Made by a program: the position numbers and the translations under genes. The notes under the pieces were generated by a model that searched no databases, was not told the DNA's origin, and was given only the letters and a program-made list of their open reading frames with translations. Shown here one piece after another: positions 1 to 5,870 of a DNA stretch of 5,870 nt. The stretch is from Erythrobacter sp. UBA3075 (GTDB lineage Bacteria; Pseudomonadota; Alphaproteobacteria; Sphingomonadales; Sphingomonadaceae), in contig DFBR01000040.1 in the NCBI GenBank assembly GCA_002367375.1, positions 1 through 5,870 on the forward strand. The letters are read 5' to 3'. Numbering within the stretch: position 1 is the first letter of the stretch; every line of letters starts with the position of its first letter.

Positions 1-508
1 GCGCGACGATGCGCGTGCGATGGATGATGAGGTCCTGCGAGATCAATCCCGGTACATCGGCCAGCGAGCAGTGAACGGTGAGCGGGACGGTACGCAGGCT
101 AGGTCCGGCGAGCATCATCACCGCGCTGTTGCGATCAAGGTTGCAGCTATCTGCCAGCAGCTCTGTCTGCCCGATAAATCCCGGTGAGATTTGCGCAATG
201 GCGGACTTTGCGACCGGCGCGGTGACCACGCCGCTGAATTCACCAGAAAGCGTGCCAGCAATGGCCTGTTCGAGCGATTCCAGTGCGATCTGTGCCGATT
301 GTTGGTCAGGCGTGGCTGGATGATATTCGCCATCCGGGCCATCAGCGCAGGGAATATCTTCATGACCCGAAGCACTGGCCATGATCTGCGCGCCGCCGAT
401 CACCACGAAAGGTGGCAGGTCCAATTCTTCCCGCTGCGACCATGCCGCAGCGATAATCTCCGGACCGACTCCCGCCGGATCGCCAAGCGACACAGCGAGA
501 GGTTTCAT
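1..508 (-). CDS. pdxA: PdxA, 4-hydroxythreonine-4-phosphate dehydrogenase (N-terminal 169 residues, runs off the window edge)
   Basis: PdxA oxidises 4-phosphooxy-L-threonine with NAD(P) in the cytosol; the product decarboxylates to 3-amino-2-oxopropyl phosphate, which PdxJ uses to build pyridoxine 5'-phosphate (vitamin B6). Reading from the ATG at 508-506, the protein opens MKPLAVSLGDPAGVGPEII; GDPAGVGPE (residues 9-17) is the family's N-terminal signature. Further landmarks are TAPVAKSAI (96-104), GQTELLA (113-119), VMMLAGPSLRT (130-140) and TVHCSLADVP (144-153), whose His146 corresponds to the first metal ligand of the family (His166 in E. coli). About half of a typical ~330-residue enzyme is present; the rest lies beyond base 1. 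Oddity: the usual GHTE substrate-binding motif reads GQTE here (Gln114). The start lies 4 bases after the surA stop and has no clear Shine-Dalgarno of its own, which suggests translational coupling to surA. The frame is open without stops. Identity is secure; completeness cannot be judged. Confidence 0.95.
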   Translation of the reverse strand, partial: MKPLAVSLGDPAGVGPEIIAAAWSQREELDLPPFVVIGGAQIMASASGHEDIPCADGPDGEYHPATPDQQSAQIALESLEQAIAGTLSGEFSGVVTAPVAKSAIAQISPGFIGQTELLADSCNLDRNSAVMMLAGPSLRTVPLTVHCSLADVPGLISQDLIIHRTRIVA

Positions 509-512
509 CGGA

Positions 513-1877
513 TCAATTATAGCCGATCACCGCATCGCGGCGCAGGTCACGCAAATAGCGTTGGGCACGCCGTTCGATGCGTTCCTCTTCGGTTGTGTCC
601 ATGATATCCGAGATTGATGGACCAGAGTTCTCTTCGGGATCGTCACGACCGCAGAGCATCAACACGCGAATGCCTTCGGTCAGATCGCCGAACGGCGGCG
701 TGGTCTGGCCGACACTGAGCTGCAACAGCACGCTTTGCAGAGCCTCGGGCAATTGCCGCACAGGAATCTGATCATTGTCCACGGTGGTTGCGCCCACAGC
801 CGCCGCGTCGGCATCTGCCGTTCCGCAACCGCTCATTCCCTCGACAGCAGCAATGAAAGCCGCACCTTGCTGCTCAGCTTCTGCCTGCGGCGTGCCGGGA
901 GCGAAAGTGTAGGAAATCTGCTTCAGGCTGAGCAGAGCATCGCGCGGATCGGGCATACCGATTTGGCGCTGGTCGATCATCAGCAGGATCGAGAAACCGC
1001 CAGGAATTTCCAGCGGACCGACAAGCTGTCCCGGCGTCATCTGCGCGGCGGCAGCCTCAAGCTGGGGCTGCTGCAATTGTTCAAGCTGAATCCAGCCAAG
1101 GTCACCGCCGACGATGCGGCTGGAAGCTTCGGAATATTGCCGTGCATAGGCGACGAAACTGCCGCCCTGACGAAGCTGTTCGATGATTTGTTCTGCATTG
1201 GTGAGAACCTGTTGGCGATTGGTCGAGTTGGCCGACAGATAGATCTCGCCCAGACGGTATTCGGTGGTCCCGCGCGATTCCTGAATGCGTTGCCAGATTT
1301 CCCTGACCTCTGCTTCGGAAACATTCACGAAAGGCACGACATTGCGGCGCAGCAGGTTTTCCCATGCCAGTTCGCCCTGAATCTGCCGCTTGATGGAGCG
1401 AGGGGAGGAGCCGACCGACGTCAGATAGGCGCCCATCTCCGCAATGCTCATCCCGCGCGACTGAACGGCAAACCGTTCGTAGGAGGCGTTTACCTCATCC
1501 TGCGTGACTTCCATATCCTGTGCGGCGGCTTCCTGAATTTGCAGGGTTTCGTCGATCAGATTGCGCAGCACCTGCAAACGCAGTGGCGCGATATCCTCTG
1601 GCGCAAGCTGCACATTCTGCTGGGCGGCCATGATCAGCGCGAGGCGATGATCAATATCGGTGCCGGTTATGATGCTGCCATTTACGCGAGCGGTGGCGCG
1701 CCGTTCATTGGTGTTGTCCACCTGATTCATAATAAACGAAATGTCTTCGGGCAGGTTGAAGGCATCATTGCCACCGGCCTGCGCCAGCACTGCTGTGCTG
1801 GTGAGCGGGGCAGTCATGATGGCAGCGCCAAATCCGGCAATTGCGACCCGGAGTGCTTTTTTCACATTGGAATTCAC
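513..1877 (-). CDS. surA: SurA-like periplasmic chaperone / parvulin peptidyl-prolyl isomerase
   Basis: SurA binds unfolded outer-membrane proteins in the periplasm and delivers them to the BAM complex. The 454-residue protein begins with a Sec signal peptide: basic NVKKALR, hydrophobic VAIAGFGAAIMTAPL, and a cleavage site near VLA/QA at residues 32-34. A SurA N-terminal chaperone domain follows (about 60-185; ATARVNGSIITGTDIDHRLA is the typical opening). A parvulin domain lies at about 205-305 (YRLGEIYLS, GGSFVAYARQYSE, GGDLGWI, GPLEIPGGFSILLM). A second, diverged parvulin-like part lies at about 316-411 (LKQISYTF...LPEALQSVLLQLSVGQTTPPFG...VLMLCGRDD), with Cys351 and Cys409. The C-terminal helix RRAQRYLRDLRRDAVI is typical of the family. 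Length is near the usual ~430. The start is GTG (1877-1875), supported by AGGA 11 bases upstream; an in-frame TAG lies a little further up with no ATG between. It sits between lptD and pdxA, the classical arrangement. Whether either parvulin domain is catalytically active cannot be told from sequence alone. Confidence 0.95.
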   Translation of the reverse strand: MNSNVKKALRVAIAGFGAAIMTAPLTSTAVLAQAGGNDAFNLPEDISFIMNQVDNTNERRATARVNGSIITGTDIDHRLALIMAAQQNVQLAPEDIAPLRLQVLRNLIDETLQIQEAAAQDMEVTQDEVNASYERFAVQSRGMSIAEMGAYLTSVGSSPRSIKRQIQGELAWENLLRRNVVPFVNVSEAEVREIWQRIQESRGTTEYRLGEIYLSANSTNRQQVLTNAEQIIEQLRQGGSFVAYARQYSEASSRIVGGDLGWIQLEQLQQPQLEAAAAQMTPGQLVGPLEIPGGFSILLMIDQRQIGMPDPRDALLSLKQISYTFAPGTPQAEAEQQGAAFIAAVEGMSGCGTADADAAAVGATTVDNDQIPVRQLPEALQSVLLQLSVGQTTPPFGDLTEGIRVLMLCGRDDPEENSGPSISDIMDTTEEERIERRAQRYLRDLRRDAVIGYN

Positions 1878-2005
1878 GTTTTTGATAATCCTGTAGGCGG
1901 CGCGATCACTCTAGCGCCCGATAATTGGTGTGACTTATGTAAACCCAAGGCTTAACCCTAGCTGAGCCGCCTGCGCTCGCCAAGGGTGTGTGGCCCGCAA
2001 TCCGT
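1878..2005 (-). promoter_or_regulatory. lptD-surA intergenic gap with a weak candidate promoter
   Basis: This 128-base gap follows the lptD stop and precedes surA on the minus strand. It contains a locally AT-richer patch (about 1920-1956). Within it, TTGGGT (1948-1943) and AATTAT (1926-1921) are separated by 16 bases and could act as weak -35 and -10 boxes (3/6 and 4/6 matches to the sigma-70 consensus), giving a leader of roughly 35 bases before the surA GTG. A short inverted repeat GGCGC/GCGCC (1914-1918 and 1899-1903, 10-base loop) lies in that leader. I see no terminator with a T-tract, so read-through from lptD is also likely. The promoter is an inference from weak box matches. Confidence 0.2.
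1889..1892 (-). promoter_or_regulatory. Candidate ribosome binding site deciding the GTG start of surA
   Basis: The minus strand reads ACAGGA, with AGGA at 1892-1889, 11 bases before the GTG at 1877. A second in-frame GTG (codon 5, at 1865-1863) would be 23 bases from it, too far. There is no ATG between the upstream in-frame stop and the GTG, so the first GTG is the best supported start. The spacing is slightly long, so the site is probable rather than certain. Confidence 0.5.
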
Positions 2006-4279
2006 TCAGAACCCGAGATTGCGCAGGCTGAAATACAGGCGGAAGCTATTGCCGCTCTGTGCGTCAGCAAGCTGGATATAGTCGCGTCGCCAGGTCACAC
2101 CGAATTCGAGGCAATCATCGGCATAGGCAACACCCAATCGCGTGCGCAGTGGTTCAAACCCGTCTGCAGTGAAGGAAGGGTCTTCCTCCCGGTCGGTCAA
2201 ATTGACCACCGCTGATCCGAAAACTGACCAGTGCCGCGCGAAGGCGAAGCGCCCGGCGGCGCGCAATTCCTCGCGGTCCTGCAAATCTTCGAATGTGAAA
2301 TCGATATCGCGGTTGAGCCGCAGATAACCGACTTCGACATAGGTGCGGTCTGATCCCAGCGTCGCGTCCACTTCATTGCGGCGCACGGCGAAATTGTCCT
2401 TGTCCAGCCTGAAGCGGTGGGTGAATTTGAGGAAGTCGTTATAGCGCACTTCGGTCCGCCCGACGAAATCGGACCATTGTTCATTCAAGCCGGTGCCATC
2501 GGGAAACAGCGTCGGTTCGTCAGTCAGGCGGTAAGATTGGCCAATGGAGCTGGCGATGCGCCAGCCGGGGAAATTGGCTTGCCAATCGACGCCATAAGTG
2601 AGCCGCACGCCGTCTTCCACCCGGTCATAGCCGGGGAAGCGGTTGAGCGCGAAAAGGTTGGAATCCTCCAGATCAATAGCGCGTGCATCCTCATTGGGAA
2701 TGTCCAGATTGCGAATGTCGGGCGCGGCAACGAGTTGGACGCGCGGCGTCAGGATCTGTGTTCCATCAAGGAAGCTACCGATAAACGGCCATTTCACATC
2801 CACCGCTGCCAGTGCCACTCCGCGGGCCTGCCAGCCGCCATCGCCGCGATAGCTGGGGTTGGTGGTGAGCAGATTGCCGTCTGAATGATAGACATCGCCG
2901 CGTACCAGACCGGTCACGGTGACTTCCTGACCCCATGGCGTGATGCGCCGAAGGTCCCACTGCGCGCGGGTGAAGGCGCGCTGTGTATCCTGCCCGTCGG
3001 CGCGGGTGATGGCGAGCGTGTTGGCCTGCAATTCGACCTGACCGCCCAGCACCGGATCTTCCAGCCGATAGCGTGCATCGATCAACGGCAGGGCGAGCGG
3101 AACTTGCCCCTGATCGGTGCTGACAAGCAGCGCTTGCGTCGCCCAACCCGCAATCGAGACGTAGGAATTGTCATCAATCCGCTCCAGCTCGACGGTCGAG
3201 CGGATGCGATCCTCGCGACTGATGTCGTAACGGCGCAGGAAGGTGCGATCACTGGCAAGGCGGATGGAATGCGTAGCGGTCCAGTTCTCGTCCAACTGGA
3301 AGCGCCCATTGGTGGCGAAATAGCCGCGGAAATCATTCTCCGACGTGGGCGTCGTCGCATTGAGGGGAATGCGCGATCCGTAGGTGGCGTAGGCTTCAGC
3401 CTGAAACGCACCATTCTCCGTTAAATGGCGATATTGCGCGGATACCATCGGCGCGGCTTCGGTGAAGAGATAACCGGTCACGGTCAGGTCGCGATTGTCG
3501 GCCAGCCGCCAGTAATAGCTGTCGCTGATCTCGATCCCGTTCGATGCTGTCAGCCCGATATCGGGAACGAAGAAACCGCTGCTGGCGCGCCCATCAGCGC
3601 GCACGGTAAGGCCGGGCAGGGGCAGGATGCGCGCACCAAAAAGCTCCAGGTAAGCTCCCGAGAAGCGGATTTGTGCGCTCTCGTCGTCATAGACAATGCG
3701 TTCTGCCGTGATGCGCCAGCTTGGGCTACGCGGGCAGCCATCGGCATCGACCACGGCACAAGAGGAATAGACCGCGCGGTCGAGCGCGATGTCGCCATCT
3801 TCTGTGCGAGTCGCTTGCGCCGCTGCCAGCCGCGCGCCCTGTCGGAAGGCGAGCAGAAGGTTGGTCATTGCGCCCGCTTCCAGCTCGTCTGTCAGCGTGA
3901 CCTGATCCGTGAAAAGCTGGTTGCCGTCAGCATCCACCAGACGGACGGTGCCGCTGGCGATGATTTCTCCTGTCAGGCGATTCCAGGTAACTTCATCGGC
4001 ACGCAGCGACTGATCGCCGGATCGCAGCACGACATTGCCCGATGCGCTGACCGTGTCGGTGTTCTGGTCATATTCCAGCGTGTCAGCTTCAAACCCGATC
4101 TGGCGCTGGCCGTCTGCATTGAATTCGGGAACGGGCGGGGCTGTAACCTGCGCCTCGGTCGCATCGATATCCTGCGCGCTCACTTGCGGTGCAGCGCAGC
4201 ACAGCGCCAAAACCGCCGCACCTGTGGCGGAAATCTGGCGCAACAAAGCCTGTGGCACATGGGGCAAGCCGGGGAGCAT
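2006..4279 (-). CDS. lptD: LptD, outer-membrane LPS-assembly protein
   Basis: LptD with the lipoprotein LptE forms the outer-membrane translocon that receives lipopolysaccharide from the periplasmic LptA bridge and inserts it into the outer leaflet. From the ATG at 4279 the protein has 757 residues: a signal peptide ending near PQVSA (1-35); an LptA/OstA-like beta-jellyroll domain (about 60-133; GFEADTLEYDQNTDTVSASG); family motifs ELFGARILPLPG (212-223) and SSGFFVP (233-239); then a large beta-barrel, including NRFPGYDRVEDGVR (546-559). It ends in ...LRNLGF, with the terminal aromatic usual for BAM-assembled barrels. Length fits the family (E. coli 784). Mature cysteines are 174, 182 and 723 only. 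The frame stays open upstream to a TTG at 4336, but that would give a signal peptide of over 50 residues; the ATG, with AGG 6 bases before it, gives a normal one. It lies directly upstream of surA, its known chaperone in E. coli, and diverges from pepA. Confidence 0.95.
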   Translation of the reverse strand: MLPGLPHVPQALLRQISATGAAVLALCCAAPQVSAQDIDATEAQVTAPPVPEFNADGQRQIGFEADTLEYDQNTDTVSASGNVVLRSGDQSLRADEVTWNRLTGEIIASGTVRLVDADGNQLFTDQVTLTDELEAGAMTNLLLAFRQGARLAAAQATRTEDGDIALDRAVYSSCAVVDADGCPRSPSWRITAERIVYDDESAQIRFSGAYLELFGARILPLPGLTVRADGRASSGFFVPDIGLTASNGIEISDSYYWRLADNRDLTVTGYLFTEAAPMVSAQYRHLTENGAFQAEAYATYGSRIPLNATTPTSENDFRGYFATNGRFQLDENWTATHSIRLASDRTFLRRYDISREDRIRSTVELERIDDNSYVSIAGWATQALLVSTDQGQVPLALPLIDARYRLEDPVLGGQVELQANTLAITRADGQDTQRAFTRAQWDLRRITPWGQEVTVTGLVRGDVYHSDGNLLTTNPSYRGDGGWQARGVALAAVDVKWPFIGSFLDGTQILTPRVQLVAAPDIRNLDIPNEDARAIDLEDSNLFALNRFPGYDRVEDGVRLTYGVDWQANFPGWRIASSIGQSYRLTDEPTLFPDGTGLNEQWSDFVGRTEVRYNDFLKFTHRFRLDKDNFAVRRNEVDATLGSDRTYVEVGYLRLNRDIDFTFEDLQDREELRAAGRFAFARHWSVFGSAVVNLTDREEDPSFTADGFEPLRTRLGVAYADDCLEFGVTWRRDYIQLADAQSGNSFRLYFSLRNLGF

Positions 4280-4308
4280 GGCTTGCCTATCGCACCACGC
4301 GCTCCTAA

Positions 4309-4336
4309 CTGCAATGTCAGCTTTGCAGGGCTGCAA
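4309..4336. repeat. CTGCAA / TTGCAG hexamer cluster, possible operator
   Basis: Three copies of one hexamer occur in 28 bases: CTGCAA at 4309-4314, its complement TTGCAG at 4323-4328, and CTGCAA at 4331-4336. The last two form a perfect 6-base inverted repeat with a 2-base centre (TTGCAGGGCTGCAA). The first two form another inverted repeat with an 8-base centre. The two direct copies start 22 bases apart, about two helical turns. This geometry suits a dimeric regulator acting on the divergent promoters, but no regulator is known to me for it. The third copy overlaps the alternative TTG start of lptD. A chance origin is possible. Confidence 0.3.
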
Positions 4337-4370
4337 GTCCCTGCTTTCCAGACACAGAATATCAGCCCCC

Positions 4371-4375
4371 GGGAG
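4371..4375 (+). promoter_or_regulatory. Ribosome binding site of pepA
   Basis: GGGAG lies 5 bases before the ATG at 4381 and is the only good Shine-Dalgarno match nearby. It supports that ATG as the start, which also gives an N-terminus of the length expected for the family. Confidence 0.6.
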
Positions 4376-4380
4376 CCTCC

Positions 4381-5844
4381 ATGAACATTGAATTTCACGA
4401 TAGCCTTGATGCCGCCAAATCGCGCCTCGTGGCGCGGGTGGTCGAACAGGACAAATTGCCGGACGATCTTCCCACTACGATAGCGCAAGGCGCAGAGGCA
4501 TCGCGCTTCAAGGGTAAGACTGGACAGGTTTTCGAAGGTTTCCACGAGGCGGATGGGAAAGTCGTGCGGCTCGCGCTTGTCGGAGCGGGCAAGAAGAAAG
4601 ATGCCGGGCGCATGGCTGCCCTGGAGAAAGCCGGTGCTGCGCTGACTGCAAAGTATCTGACCAGCGGCGAAGAGGCTCTGGCCATCGATTTCGCCAGCAG
4701 TGGCCTTGATGCAGAGGAAGCGGCGGCCGTTTTGCTTGGTGCGCGGCTGCGCAGCTGGCGCTGGGACACCTATCGTACCAAGATGCGTGACGAGCAGAAG
4801 CGCACGCTGAAGACGGTTCATGCCGTTGGTGCGGCAGAGGGAACCGACGCGGCATGGGAAGACGCGCAGGCCGTGGCCAAGGGCGTCGAATTCACCCGCG
4901 AACTGGTCGCGGAGCCTGCCAACGTCATTTACCCGCAGTCCTTCGTCGAACGCTGTCAGGAGCGGTTCAAAGGGACCGGCGTTGAAATTCAGGTGCTCGA
5001 TGAAGACGAAATGCGCACACTTGGGATGGGCGCGCTGCTCGGCGTTGGGCAGGGCTCGCGCCGTGACAGCAAGCTGCTCGTCATCAAATGGATGGGCGGC
5101 AAGGCGAGTGAAAAGCCGACGCTGTTTGTCGGTAAGGGCGTTACCTTCGACACTGGCGGTATTTCGCTGAAGCCGCCGGGCGGCATGGAAGATATGAAGT
5201 GGGACATGGGCGGCGCAGGCGCCGTGGCAGGCGCGATGCTGGCTTTGGCCGGGCGCAAGGCCAAGGCGAATATCGTCGGCGTGTGCGGCCTTGTTGAAAA
5301 CATGCCTGATGGCAATGCACAGCGCCCCGGCGACATCGTCACTTCCATGAGCGGGCAAACGATTGAAGTCATCAACACCGATGCTGAAGGGCGACTGGTG
5401 CTGTGCGATGCGCTGACGTGGGTGCAGAAAGAATTCTCGCCCAAGACAGTGGTTGATCTTGCGACGCTGACGGGCGCGATGATGATTGCGCTGGGCCACG
5501 AACATGGCGGCGTATTCTCAAACGATGACAAGCTGGCGGACAATCTGCTGGCTGCGGGTAAGGCGAGCGGTGACAAGCTGTGGCGTTTCCCGCTCGCGCC
5601 TGAATATGACAAGCTGATCGACAGCCCGATTGCGGACATGAAGAATGTCGGTCCGCGCTGGGCAGGCTCGATCACTGCGGCGCAATACCTCCAGCGCTTC
5701 ATCGAAGACGGTGTGAACTGGGCGCATTGCGATATCGCCGGCATGGTCTGGGCGGACAAGCCCGGCGCGACCTGGGGCAAGGGCGCAACGGGTTACGGCG
5801 CACGCCTGATCGACCGTTTCGTGCGCGATAGCGTTGAGGGCTGA
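4381..5844 (+). CDS. pepA: Leucyl aminopeptidase, peptidase family M17
   Basis: A cytosolic, metal-dependent aminopeptidase that removes N-terminal residues, preferably leucine, from peptides during protein turnover; family members are usually hexamers with two metal ions per active site. The 487-residue protein has the M17 N-terminal domain (about 1-145) and the catalytic domain (about 165-480). By alignment to the E. coli enzyme from memory, the active site is complete: Lys252 and Asp257 in VGKGVTFDTGGISLKP, catalytic Lys264, Asp275 in MKWDMGGAGAV, and Asp334, Glu336 and catalytic Arg338 in NTDAEGRLVLCDAL, the family signature. GLVENMPDGNAQRPGDIVTSM (303-323) and NWAHCDIAGMVW (446-457) are further conserved blocks. 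There is no signal peptide. It is transcribed away from lptD and has its own GGGAG ribosome binding site. E. coli PepA also binds DNA at Xer recombination sites and the carAB promoter; nothing here shows whether that applies. Confidence 0.97.
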   Translation: MNIEFHDSLDAAKSRLVARVVEQDKLPDDLPTTIAQGAEASRFKGKTGQVFEGFHEADGKVVRLALVGAGKKKDAGRMAALEKAGAALTAKYLTSGEEALAIDFASSGLDAEEAAAVLLGARLRSWRWDTYRTKMRDEQKRTLKTVHAVGAAEGTDAAWEDAQAVAKGVEFTRELVAEPANVIYPQSFVERCQERFKGTGVEIQVLDEDEMRTLGMGALLGVGQGSRRDSKLLVIKWMGGKASEKPTLFVGKGVTFDTGGISLKPPGGMEDMKWDMGGAGAVAGAMLALAGRKAKANIVGVCGLVENMPDGNAQRPGDIVTSMSGQTIEVINTDAEGRLVLCDALTWVQKEFSPKTVVDLATLTGAMMIALGHEHGGVFSNDDKLADNLLAAGKASGDKLWRFPLAPEYDKLIDSPIADMKNVGPRWAGSITAAQYLQRFIEDGVNWAHCDIAGMVWADKPGATWGKGATGYGARLIDRFVRDSVEG

Positions 5845-5852
5845 GATCTACC

Positions 5853-5870
5853 ATGCCCTCAGGTAGCGAA
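5853..5870 (+). CDS. Possible start of the next gene (six codons visible)
   Basis: An ATG lies eight bases after the pepA stop and reads M-P-S-G-S-E to the window edge; GAG lies 7 bases before it (5843-5845 region, TGAGAT), a weak ribosome binding site. The tight spacing would suit a gene co-transcribed with pepA. In sphingomonads and other proteobacteria pepA is often followed by holC (DNA polymerase III chi subunit), but these six residues neither support nor exclude that, so no product is assigned. The real start could also lie further downstream. Confidence 0.25.

Larger units (their letters stand above)
4280..4380. promoter_or_regulatory. Divergent lptD/pepA intergenic regulatory region
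   Basis: These 101 bases must hold the promoter of pepA (plus strand) and probably that of lptD (minus strand), unless either lies inside the other gene. I found no convincing -35/-10 pair in either direction. On the plus strand CAGAAT (4355-4360) is a possible -10 (4/6) but has no good -35 partner. I also saw no E. coli-type sigma-E or alphaproteobacterial EcfG-type (GGAAC...CGTT) box upstream of lptD. The clearest structure is the group of CTGCAA/TTGCAG hexamers listed separately. Confidence 0.4.

Noticed and set aside
735..1955. 406-codon open frame on the plus strand, opposite surA
   Set aside because: It lies wholly antisense to a clear surA, has no recognisable motif and its composition (rich in R, G, H, C) is that of a mirror frame in GC-rich DNA.
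1964..1978. Possible terminator stem GAGC/GCTC downstream of lptD
   Set aside because: The stem has only four base pairs with a 7-base loop and is not followed by a T-tract on the minus strand.
4190..4215. Possible lipoprotein signal in LptD (LALCC near residues 24-28)
   Set aside because: The residue before the first Cys is Leu, not Gly/Ala/Ser, so the lipobox rule fails; a normal signal peptidase I site follows at QVSA, and LptD is a barrel protein, not a lipoprotein.
3425..4384. 319-codon open frame on the plus strand, opposite lptD
   Set aside because: It mirrors well-conserved lptD codons, has no motif or ribosome binding site I can support, and overlaps the true pepA start.
4180..5505. 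441-codon open frame on the minus strand, opposite pepA and overlapping the start of lptD
   Set aside because: It is antisense to the conserved catalytic region of pepA and shows no family motif; long antisense frames are common in GC-rich genes with strong third-position bias.
4989..5780. 263-codon open frame on the minus strand within pepA
   Set aside because: It is a serine/proline-rich translation typical of a shadow frame, and overlaps the M17 active-site region on the other strand.
1..5870. Search for an undescribed system, mobile element, CRISPR array or RNA gene
   Set aside because: The window is almost filled by four conserved housekeeping genes; the only non-coding stretches are 4, 128, 101 and 8 bases (plus the short right edge), and none shows direct-repeat arrays, inverted terminal repeats or tRNA-like folding.

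Overview
The window looks like an ordinary chromosomal, housekeeping region of an alphaproteobacterium, most likely of the order Sphingomonadales (Erythrobacter/Sphingomonas-like). The basis is the gene order lptD-surA-pdxA, the character of the SurA and LptD proteins, and GC-rich codon use. This is judgement from reading, without database comparison, and I do not name a genus. I see no mobile element, CRISPR array, tRNA or rRNA, and no sign of horizontal transfer.

Layout: the minus strand, read from about 4280 down to 1, carries three genes in one direction. They are lptD (outer-membrane LPS translocon), a 128-base gap, surA (periplasmic chaperone for outer-membrane proteins), and, after only 4 bases, pdxA (vitamin B6 biosynthesis), which runs off the left edge with 169 codons visible. 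A 101-base divergent intergenic region (4280-4380) separates lptD from pepA, a complete M17 leucyl aminopeptidase on the plus strand (4381-5844). Nine bases... more exactly eight bases after the pepA stop, an ATG at 5853 may begin another gene, but only six codons are visible.

How the genes fit together: LptD is the beta-barrel that inserts lipopolysaccharide into the outer leaflet of the outer membrane, and SurA is the periplasmic chaperone that escorts barrels, classically LptD itself, to the BAM complex, so client and chaperone lie side by side. pdxA is a metabolic passenger of this envelope cluster, as in many proteobacteria. pepA is a cytosolic peptidase transcribed the other way.

I did not find an undescribed system. 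The observations most worth checking are local: a Gln in place of the usual His in the PdxA substrate-binding GHTE motif; three rather than four cysteines in mature LptD; a cysteine pair in the diverged C-terminal half of SurA; a set of CTGCAA/TTGCAG hexamers between lptD and pepA; and start-codon choices for surA (GTG) and lptD (ATG rather than an upstream TTG).
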